DNA from: Geosiphon pyriformis
Lineage: Eukaryota; Glomeromycota; Glomeromycetes; Archaeosporales; Geosiphonaceae
Direction of reading: 5' to 3'
Assembly (NCBI GenBank): GCA_016748015.1
Contig: JAAOMT010000659.1
Location: forward strand, 946,467-960,223
Length of the DNA: 13,757 nucleotides
The position numbers were made by a program, and so were the translations under genes. Shown here piece after piece: positions 7,534-13,757 of this stretch. The notes below the pieces were generated by a model. It was not told the DNA's origin and did not search any database. It saw only the letters and a program-made list of their open reading frames with translations. Positions within the stretch are counted from its first letter, which is position 1; every line of letters starts with the position of its first letter.

Positions 7534-7712
7534 GTAGCAAACCAAAAAATCATAGGAGAATATCATTTAAGATTCATGAAATTTTTATTTCAACATTATC
7601 AAACTTATCTTAAACTAACAAGTAACTATTGGCCAGCAGAATTAACTTTCAACTTTTATGTCAACAAAAAAATTAAATACTATTTGGAAAACCAAGAAGA
7701 TTTAGAAATTGT
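7534..7712 (+). pseudogene. Gag N-terminus of element E, first half before the solo LTR
   Basis: From GTA at 7534 the frame reads GEYHLRFMKFLFQHYQ, YWPAELTFNFYVNKKIKYY, LEDL-like and stops aligning at 7712, where the reversed LTR begins. It matches element A's Gag residue for residue in order (GANHLGFAKSLFQQY, YPTELVFNFYVNDKI). Joined in silico to 8679, with one 4-bp target copy removed, the frame continues and the residues stay in register (NFY aligned with NFY). It has no ATG; the position matching A's GTG reads GTA. Confidence 0.75.
7709..7712 (+). other. Left target-site duplication of the solo LTR
   Basis: TTGT next to the LTR at 7713; the right copy at 8675-8678 is CTGC. The two C-to-T differences fit the decay seen elsewhere. 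The 4-bp length is supported by the exact in-register continuation of gag when one copy is dropped. Confidence 0.55.
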
Positions 7713-8295
7713 TATTATCAGAGATTTTTAAGATCTCTTTTCTTTAATATTTTTAATGTTTGTATGTTGTGAATTCATATTTCCAGAAAGTAGTTAAATC
7801 TTTGATAACTGAATTTATTTTCAAATTATCTTCTATAATTTGAATTGTTGAACTTATAAGTAAAATGGCCAATTTTGTGTTAGTTATTTTATGTAGTTAT
7901 GTTGTAATAAACATTAACTCTTTCTTAGGAATTGTTCATCTGGAAACTTACTAAAAATGTGTAGTTACTTTGTAGTAAAAGTCAACTTTTTTACAGGAAT
8001 CTCATCTGTAGGTTACTCTAATGTTTATAATAATAATAAAAAATAATAATAAAAGAAATAAAATTTCATTAAAGAAATTGTTTCTAGTTTAGGGCTAGAA
8101 TTACTAATGGTTTACTAAAATTGGTAGTTAATCAATTTCAAAACATTAGTTGGGTTTTCAGTAAATTTCAAGTATAATATTTTTAAAAAATTTATTTTTT
8201 GAAATATGCTTTTTATTTGATATAAAAGTATAGATATTATTGTATAAAAGGATAAATTTAAAATAAAATACATTTTTTTAAAGTGAGAAGCTCTT

Positions 8296-8303
8296 CTTTT
8301 ATA
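8296..8303 (-). promoter_or_regulatory. TATA box of the solo LTR
   Basis: Minus strand TATAAAAG followed by AAGAGCTTCTC, exactly as in LTR C. If active it would drive antisense transcription leftwards through element E's gag start and toward LTR C. Confidence 0.5.
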
Positions 8304-8352
8304 TAACTTGTTATAGTACTAGTTTATAAACTTGAACTTTTTTCTTTACTAT

Positions 8353-8462
8353 AATTTTGACAAACCAAAGATACATTTCAACAAATTACAAGTTATTTTG
8401 ATAAACTATTAATAATTTTGGTAAACTATTCATTATTTTGGTGAATGTTTTACAAATTTTGG
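8353..8462 (-). promoter_or_regulatory. Six spaced boxes in the solo LTR (counterpart of the CCGAAAT array)
   Basis: On the plus strand ATTTTGG-like words start at 8353, 8375, 8395, 8415, 8435 and 8456, spaced 22, 20, 20, 20 and 21 bp. In LTR sense three read (C)CAAAAT where LTR C has CCGAAAT, i.e. CpG to CpA. There is one unit more than in LTR C. Confidence 0.6.
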
Positions 8463-8674
8463 CAAATTTTTGAATACTACATAATTTGAGATATTGTGTA
8501 ATTTGATCATCCTAATTTCTATTGTACAAATCAAGTTATTAATTAAATAGTAATATTCAATGATTTAATAAAATAATAAGTAATAATTGAAACAATAGTA
8601 ATATATGCTAATTAATAATAGAAATTATAAAGATAATTTTATGTTAATTAATAGCTAAAATTTTATTGGTAATA

Positions 8675-9262
8675 CTGCTTTTAGGAATTTTTACAATGAA
8701 CTATTACAAAACACCACACTTCTACCAAACCATCTGTTTGTATTTCTAATTACAAAAATAAACAAAAAAATTGAAAAATACACCCAATAAAATTTTTTTA
8801 TTACTTTTATAGACAAAGAAAAATTATAAACTTTAGCAAAAACATTCAAGAAAATACAACTGTCTACTTAAAAAAAACCAAGAGTTATTTTACTCATCAT
8901 ATCATTATATATCAGAAAATACTATACATATATCATTAGGAATCATATTATTATCAACTACAAAAATACTATTATCTAAAGTATTATTTTAAAATAATTA
9001 AGAAAAAGCCAAATTATTAAGAACCTATAGTAATTTCTTTGAAAGATTTAAATTGTGATCAACAATACTATCAAAATTTTAATTACTGTTACTTTAACCA
9101 AATTTCGAATCTACCAGTTATTGGAAAGATATTGAATTAAAAGAAAAAAGACAACAATTAGAGAAATAATAATCAAAACCTGATTTTAAATAATTCAAAA
9201 GTACAAACTCTAATTGTTCAAACTTAATAAAACCCAAACAATCCAAATTCTACTCTTATTTT
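8675..9262 (+). pseudogene. Gag of element E, second part (after the solo LTR to the Gln-rich region)
   Basis: The frame resumes with RNFYNELLQ and continues ITKINKKIEKYTQ, FFITFIDKEKL, KTFKKIQL, aligning with element A's ENFYTKLYQ, REINQTIERYTQ, FPITYADKGK and PKEIQLP. Stops at 8788 (TAA) and 8827 (TAA) fall where A has Gln (CAA). Beyond about 8950 alignment fades into A/T-rich sequence matching the poorly conserved Pro/Gln-rich tail of A's Gag. No protein could be made from it. Confidence 0.65.
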
Positions 9263-10165
9263 TTAGCAAAACTTACTTTTAATTATTGTGATCAATTCAT
9301 TAGTTGCACTAATTGCCACACAATAATAACAATCTTAACAACAACTGCAACAATAACAACTTGTACTAAGGGCATATATACTTATTGTCAAACTAGAAAA
9401 ATTTACTGATAAAGAGAATAATACCCAAACATAATTGAATAACATAGCTAAAGCAATTACTATTAATAACTGGGATAATATTAAAGCTTTTTAAGCCATT
9501 TTTTACTTTTTATAAAATACTGCTAACTTATGGTATTAGAGCTTAGTCAACAAACCACAAATTTTTAACATATTTAAAACTGCATTTTTACAATATTTTA
9601 GCAATCACAACAGCATTAATTGATTATTAACTAGTTTTACCACTATTAAACAAAACAATACTAAAACAGTCATCACATATTTGAAACATTTCCATTAAAA
9701 TCTGTGTTAAATTTAGGCAATTAAAGCTGACTACTTTATAGTGTCACAGATTTTAAATCAATTCATTTATAGACTATGCAACAGTTTGTTACAACAAATA
9801 TGCCCAATGCATTTAAATACTCTCCAAAATACAGTCACATATGCCAGAAATTTTGAATCAGCCAAACTTAAAGCCAATTATGCTCAAGCCATAAATCTAG
9901 TAATAAATGAATCATCTGAATTGAATTCTAAACTGAAACAATTTAATGATTTTATTAATCAAAAAATCAAGAGATACTTAATTAACAATTAGGCAACTTA
10001 GCAATTTTTTTAATGTTGTAATAATTTAAAAAACTCCAATTACTTCCAAAATCAATTGTGTCTAATATTATTGTTATTATCAAATCAATTATAACAACAA
10101 AAAATGCATAATTGTTACTATTGTGGCAAATAAAACCATCTAAAAGCAAATTGCCATTTTAGATT
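9263..10165 (+). pseudogene. Gag capsid domain and CCHC zinc knuckle of element E, many stops
   Basis: After a degenerate Gln-rich tract (about 9320-9362), the sense frame settles by about 9396 (KLEKFTDKEN). It then reads NNWDNIKAF, NTANLWY (the W/Y-containing retrotransposon Gag word), FNIFKTAFLQYFSN, TTIKQNNTKTVITYLKHFH, and the intact stretch 9741-9992 (ILNQFIYRLCNSLLQQICP, ARNFESAKLKANYAQAINL). The CCHC knuckle follows at 10113-10154: C-x2-C-x4-H-x4-C, with a TAA at 10131 inside it. Stops at 9432 and 9492 and many others are TAA/TAG, mostly where Gln is expected. Frame is constant from about 9396 to the knuckle despite at least eight stops, so point decay and not indels killed this part. 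Confidence 0.82.
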
Positions 10166-10688
10166 TAATAACCAATAATTGGAAAATCAATATTAAAACT
10201 CTGATTGTAGGTTTAAATCCAAAACTATATTAACAATTTATTATTAAGATTATACTTATATCAGCTTTATTATATCCCAATAATACAATAATTAATATAT
10301 TTACCTCTAGTATATTAAACTTTAAGACTAATAATATATTAGCCACAGTTCCAAATTATTTATCAATCCCAATCAATTCAAATACTGCCACAAAACTTAG
10401 TTCAAATGTCAACCAGAAACCAAAGACTAAAAATTATATATACTTAACAGAACTGGCAATTAGCAATAGTTATATACCAATTAATTCTTAGTTTTTCAAA
10501 TTAGCTATTAGGATCATGTCCAAAAAATTCAAAAAATAAGTATACTCAAAACCCAAATACCTAAAACTATTTAAGTCTCTTGGTTACTCTATAAAACAAC
10601 CTATCTAACAACCTGAAAACCAATTCAATACTCTTTACCAATAATATTCCATTAATAATAGTTACTAAAAACAAGTTACTTATAGCCA
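10166..10688 (+). pseudogene. Spacer between zinc knuckle and protease in element E
   Basis: AT-rich, with stops in all frames. It lies between two recognisable domains of one polyprotein, so it is presumably the variable nucleocapsid-to-protease linker. No motif is recognised. A minus-strand open frame at 10567-10785 is a shadow of the plus-strand coding remnant. Confidence 0.4.
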
Positions 10689-11100
10689 TTTTTTCTTTTG
10701 AATTAGAAGAATCAGCAATAATATCTCTTTTTAATAGAACCATTTTCAATACCAAACTAATTACTGTGATGTACACAGATGTCAAAGTTGATGACTAATC
10801 TATCAAGTTAATTCTTAATAGTGAGTTAACAAACAGTATTATTACATAATAACTCATAAACCAATTAGGTTACCAAGTTAATCAAGCTGTTAGCACTAAA
10901 ATTATCACAGCCAATAAAGCAACAAAAGCTTCTATTGGCAAAATCAATAACTTCCTCTTTAAAATTAATAGTATTATTATGTCTATTAAAGTTTTAGTTA
11001 TAAAAACCACATAATATCAAGTTCTTATTGGTAATAACTGGCTGTCCAAAACTAATACTGTACTTGACTGAACTACACAAAAACTATAGCTTAGTTAAAA
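10689..11100 (+). pseudogene. Retropepsin-like aspartic protease of element E, catalytic Asp lost
   Basis: The protease would cut Gag-Pol. One frame reads SLFNRTIFNTKLITVMYTDVKVDD, then IKLILNSELTNSIIT, ANKATKASIGKINNF (flap-like), IKVLVIKTT and YQVLIGNNWLSKTNTVLD (the ILG-like end signature). In retropepsins the active-site word is D-S/T-G; here 10817-10825 encodes Asn-Ser-Glu. The Asp codon GAT has apparently become AAT and the Gly codon GAG. In-frame stops occur at 10796 and elsewhere (TAA, TGA, TAG). The identification rests on overall order, the NSE-for-DSG match and the terminal hydrophobic word. Confidence 0.7.
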
Positions 11101-11680
11101 TAGTTAGCATACTTAAATACCAGCCATCTGTAATCACTTTAAAATAAACACTATCATCTAATTACTATTAATTAAGTTTAAAAAAGAAAAAAAAAACCTA
11201 TCAAGTTTTATGGACTGATAATGATCACAATAAGCTACTACCAATTTTATTTTAGAATAACAAAAAAAAAGAAAACAAACTACAAGTCACCACTTTCACA
11301 AAAGAAACAAATAATGATTGGCATATTCCATACTTATTGAAACCAAGGAAAAAACTATTCTACTACCAAGATCTAGTACTCACTTAAAAAAAACAAGAGC
11401 AGCATTTAAAACAATTAAATACTAGACTCTATAAACATTGCTTAATTTTTAGTAACTTCGAATATTGTAATAATTGTGATTTTATTCACAATTTGTCACC
11501 ACACAGAATCTATTCAATTTCTAAAAAAAAACAAATTAATTAGCAAGTGCATTTCAGAATTAAAATCAAAATTCAATTATAATTCAGACTTTAATAATAA
11601 TAACAACAATAGTTCTAATACTGTTTACTATAACAACAATAATAATAATGATTCAAACTCTAATTACAATCCCAAACAAT
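11101..11680 (+). pseudogene. Protease-to-dUTPase linker with a Cys motif and an Asn-rich run (element E)
   Basis: Around 11430-11480 one frame reads HCLIFSNFEYCNNCDFIHN, i.e. a Cys, then C-x2-C, suggestive of a small zinc-binding module with one cysteine missing (Tyr-Lys-His-Cys where C-x2-C would be complete). The frame then shifts at a 9-A tract (11523-11531). From there 11532-11720 runs open through an AAT/AAC-repeat stretch coding mostly Asn, probably once Asp-rich, into PKQYIMLPNFSKEQKLK. The linker leads directly into the dUTPase start. Function is unknown. Confidence 0.5.
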
Positions 11681-11855
11681 ATATCATGCTTCCCAATTTT
11701 TCAAAAGAGCAGAAACTTAAATGATTTAGTAATAATAATAAAGGTATTATACTAAAATGTACACATAATATTAAAGCAAAATTTAATCTCAGATATTCTG
11801 AAAAAACTGTTATCAGATTGAAATCTTATTTGTATATCAGTATAGATTTAAGAGA
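11681..11855 (+). pseudogene. dUTPase N-terminal remnant of element E
   Basis: LPNFSKEQKLK, TGA at 11722, then FSNNNKGIILKCTHNIKAKF, NLRYSEKTVIRL and YISIDLR. NLRYSEK corresponds to DLRYPGK of element C, so this is motif 1 and the first strands of a dUTPase. Homology stops at about 11850, before motifs 2-5. In C the same point is near 1915, so this is where the internal deletion of E begins. Confidence 0.7.
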
Positions 11856-11899
11856 TTTAGAAGATCTTAATAGAGCTCAATATTAAAAGGAGAGAATAA
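11850..11899 (+). other. Internal deletion junction and polypurine tract of element E
   Basis: dUTPase sequence changes within about 20 bp to AGAGCTCAATATT, then AAAAGGAGAGAATAA, then the LTR. This matches element C's GGAGCTCAGTCTT, GAGGAGGAGATTA at the end of its third ORF. Compared with C, roughly 4.4 kb (about 1915 to 6310) covering RT, RNase H, integrase and most of the third ORF is missing. Exact breakpoints are blurred by decay. Confidence 0.7.
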
Positions 11900-12022
11900 T
11901 GTTATTTATAGAAATTAAGAATTATAATAATAGGCAAAATAGCCAAATAAAAATAAATGTAGTAAAAAAAGAAATTACAAGATTTCAGAATTCCAAAATT
12001 GTAGGATTTTTTTCAAAAAATT

Positions 12023-12054
12023 ACAAAATTACAAAATTACAAAATTGCAGAATT
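12023..12054 (+). repeat. 8-bp tandem array ACAAAATT x3 plus GCAGAATT in LTR D U3
   Basis: Three exact ACAAAATT units at 12023, 12031 and 12039 and a related fourth at 12047. LTR A has a different 8-bp pair in the corresponding region. Repeats in U3 often hold enhancer sites, but that is not shown here. Confidence 0.6.
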
Positions 12055-12420
12055 TTTTAAAAAAAATTAAAGAATTTCAAATAATTTTATATAACATAAA
12101 TTATGTATATATAGTAAAAGTATTAAAAGCAAAAAAAGTAATTTCAAAAGAATTTAATAAAATAGATAGAATTTCATTTAGTTTAGAATAACAATACTCC
12201 TTCTTTCAAAAGATAGTTTTCTATAATTTAAAATAGAATTATTTCCATATCAATAAAATTATCTATTATTATTCAATTCATGTTATTATCATTTGATTAA
12301 AAAAATATTAATCTATTCCATACTATTAACATTCTATGTTAATAAAATTTAATACTTAATTATACTAAACTAATAGCTCTTAATTATAGCTATTAACAGG
12401 ATATTAATTTTTTAATTTTT

Positions 12421-12445
12421 TATTTTATTTTATTTTATTTTATTT
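12421..12445. repeat. (TATTT)5 microsatellite in LTR D
   Basis: Five exact TATTT units, continuing an interrupted T-rich run to about 12475. LTR A has a non-repetitive TTTATTC/TTTTCTT-rich run in the same place, so the microsatellite grew in this copy. Confidence 0.75.
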
Positions 12446-12780
12446 TCTTTTGTTTTGTTTTTTTGTTGTTTACAAATTAATTAAAGAAATTAAATACTAA
12501 GTATTTAATATTAAAAATAGTCTGGTAAAAGACCTAGGAACAAGTGTAAAAATTTAAGAATAACTTACTAAAAAGATATGACTGTTAAAATAAACTAACT
12601 ATTATGTTAAAAAAAAATTCACAAAAAAAACCATCAATTAAATCTCTGTTCATTATACAAAGAATTCAATCAAAACCTTTAAACTTCAAAATCTTCAAAA
12701 ATTATCAACTTTTTCAGTTATTGAACACCAAGTTATAAGTTAGTTATTTGTTTTAACATCCTAAATAATTATTTATAATA

Positions 12781-13226
12781 ATGTATAGTATTGCTTAGAT
12801 TAACTTAAATAGCTGGTCACATATAGTAAACACATCAATTATATTTAGTTAGAATTATTTAGTTTAATTTTGTATATTAGATAATAATTGGACTGTACTT
12901 ATTTAAACAATAATAAAAATAAATAAATAGTATATTATATTGGTTTAATTAATTTAGATAATTAATTTAAATAATTGATTATATATATAAAAAATATAAA
13001 CTTTATTTATTATAAAATATTTTAGTTTTATATATATAAATAAAAATAAAATTATATTTTATAAAAACAAAAAAAAAGTTTAAATTATTATTTTAATATT
13101 AACAATTTTAATTTATTTTTAATTAATTATTTAATATATATTCTTTATTTTAATTATTATAAAATAATAACAATTTTAAAAATTAAGCCAATATTGTAAA
13201 ATTAAAACAACATTTTTTTAACAGCA

Positions 13227-13257
<31 letters not shown>

Positions 13258-13423
13258 AATTATTACTTATTATTAAAAAATTTTTAAAAAAGTGAATTTT
13301 TTAATGTTTAATGTTTGAAATTAATAAATTTGCTGTAATTACAAAATTGATTTTTTTATTTTACTTTGCCCTTCTTTTCAGTTATTTATTAATTTCTTAT
13401 AATTTATTTATTTGGGCCAATTG
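12781..13423. other. AT-rich intergenic DNA, no gene seen
   Basis: Nearly pure A/T with runs such as TATATATAT, TTAATTTAAATAATT and (AAT)8-9 at 13226-13251. No ORF, LTR end, PBS or RNA-gene signature is recognisable. It follows the end of element E and probably is either unique flanking DNA or transposon sequence too decayed to read. The right target-site duplicate of E would be ATGT or ATGTA at 12781, but its partner is off-window. Confidence 0.5.
13226..13251. repeat. (AAT)n microsatellite
   Basis: Eight to nine uninterrupted AAT units in intergenic sequence. It is ordinary for such AT-rich DNA. Confidence 0.75.
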
Positions 13424-13757
13424 TCATTTAAGATAGTATATCTCATCCAATAAAGGCCCACAAATCTCAACTGCGGTTGATTGCAATTCATCCAAGGTGG
13501 GTTTGTTATTTTTAACCCATTGTTTCAAATCTGTAATTGTCTCTTGCGCATAGATCTCTCTAGGCGACACCTTGATCTCTGTTTCAGGATTGGTAGCAAG
13601 GAAGTGGACACCAAATTCAAATTCACATTTTCGGTATCTTAAATTCTTGAAGAAAACAATGCACATTGGCTAACCAGGATCGGGTTTATTGTATTTTTGT
13701 TAGTTCAATCCAAAAGTTTCAGAAGAGTCTTAATAACTAAATACCTTAATAAGTTCA
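13424..13757 (-). CDS. Unrecognised protein, 3' part (80 intact codons from ATG; possibly a longer broken gene)
   Basis: Minus-strand ATG at 13666-13664 opens 80 codons to TGA at 13426-13424: MCIVFFKN, CEFEFGVHFLATNPETEI, VSPREIYAQETI, LKQWVKNNKPTLDELQ, VEICGPLLDEIYYLK. Composition is balanced and GC is clearly higher than the adjoining 600 bp, which argues for real coding. Upstream in the same frame the sequence still looks protein-like (FGLN, QKYNKPDPG) to the window edge but holds TAG at 13670-13672, TAA at 13700-13702 and TAA at 13730-13732. Either the real start is the ATG, or this is the 3' end of a gene broken by stops. I recognise no domain and assign no function; host gene or further transposon ORF are both possible. 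Confidence 0.45.

Larger units (their letters stand above)
7713..8674 (-). repeat. Solo LTR of the C family, reversed, inside element E gag
   Basis: The reverse complement matches LTR C from end to end: TATTACCAA start (8674), CTATTAATTA words, the spaced box array, TATAAAAGAAGAGCTTCTC, the 67-bp duplication, TTCAAATTATAGAAGATAATTTGA, and CTGATAATA at 7713. No PBS or PPT adjoins either side, and gag flanks both sides, so this is a solo LTR left by recombination between two LTRs. I saw no CpG in it, against roughly nine in LTR C, so this copy is older than C. Confidence 0.85.
7320..12780 (+). mobile_element. Element E: old, internally deleted LTR retrotransposon hosting two later insertions
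   Basis: Parts in order: 3' 150 bp of the 5' LTR, PBS, gag start, a reversed solo LTR, rest of gag, zinc knuckle, protease, Cys/Asn-rich linker, dUTPase start, then a jump to the family's 3' end (third-ORF end, PPT) and the 3' LTR. RT, RNase H and integrase are absent, so it is an internally deleted or non-autonomous copy. It is extremely AT-rich, and I noted only about two CpG by eye in its own 8700-12780 part. Almost every conserved Gln codon has become TAA/TAG. Element C occupies its 5' LTR, so the start of E is off the left side of the window. Confidence 0.82.
11900..12780 (+). repeat. 3' LTR of element E, 881 bp
   Basis: It starts TGTTATTTATAG after the polypurine tract and ends TATAATA, the decayed form of TGTAACA. 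It aligns with LTR A reversed: TATGTATATATAG (about 12101), the AATAGCTCTTAATTATAGCTA block (about 12372), the TATTT run, CTGGTAAAAGACCTAGGAA (12522) and the shared last 148 bp. Its relation to the 150-bp LTR remnant at 7320-7469 marks the two as the LTR pair of element E. Confidence 0.82.

Noticed and set aside
9741-9992. 83-codon ORF as a stand-alone small gene
   Set aside because: It is the longest stop-free piece of a Gag capsid frame that continues on both sides through TAA/TAG codons; the nominal start is GTG.
10567-10785. 72-codon minus-strand ORF, hydrophobic at its N-terminus
   Set aside because: Antisense to the protease remnant. A/T bias alone gives hydrophobic codons on that strand.
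12781-13423. AT-rich replication origin or centromeric core
   Set aside because: A/T richness and short repeats are typical of the whole right half, and no defined consensus could be verified.
1849-13757. Reassigned genetic code with TAA/TAG as Gln, since so many stops fall at Gln positions
   Set aside because: TGA stops also occur, at expected Trp or Arg positions. Catalytic residues are lost and frameshifts exist, and stop density tracks the age of each element. Decay explains all of this; recoding does not.

Overview
The window is a stack of decayed LTR retrotransposons of the Ty3 (gypsy/Metaviridae) type in a very AT-rich eukaryotic genome. The Gag, dUTPase, RT and integrase remnants resemble, from memory, polyproteins of arbuscular mycorrhizal fungi (Gigaspora/Rhizophagus relatives). 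I give that assignment about 0.6 confidence because no search could be run. No intact retrotransposon gene remains, and I see no bacterial gene, CRISPR array, rRNA or tRNA.

Layout. (1) 1-1846, minus strand: element A, the least decayed. It has an LTR (1049-1846), a primer-binding site (1030-1046) and a broken gag (986 to the left edge). (2) 1847-7319, plus strand: element C. Its dUTPase is cut by A exactly at 1846/1847. Then follow RT-RNase H (to 4059), integrase (4127-5512), an unclassified third ORF (5705-6368), a polypurine tract and its 3' LTR (6349-7319), which has perfect 9-bp inverted ends. (3) 7320-12780, plus strand: element E, the oldest and most AT-rich. C sits inside E's 5' LTR, leaving 150 bp of it (7320-7469), followed by the PBS and gag. 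Gag is split by a reversed solo LTR of the C family (7713-8674) and resumes without loss of frame. After it come a zinc knuckle, a protease whose catalytic Asp is lost, the first part of a dUTPase, an internal deletion that removes RT and integrase, a polypurine tract and the 3' LTR (11900-12780). (4) 12781-13423: AT-rich DNA with no gene seen. (5) 13424-13757, minus strand: the 3' end of an unrecognised ORF.

How it fits together. A lies in C and C lies in E, so insertion order is E (with the solo LTR later added to it), C, A. Independent decay signs agree: by eye, CpG and intact codons are most frequent in A, intermediate in C and almost absent in E. Together the copies give the family's gene order: LTR, PBS, gag (capsid, zinc knuckle), protease, Cys/Asp-rich linker, dUTPase, RT, RNase H, integrase, third ORF, PPT, LTR. 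The dUTPase between protease and RT, the third ORF running through the PPT into the LTR, and a promoter-proximal array of CCGAAAT-like boxes every 20-22 bp are the features that stand out most.
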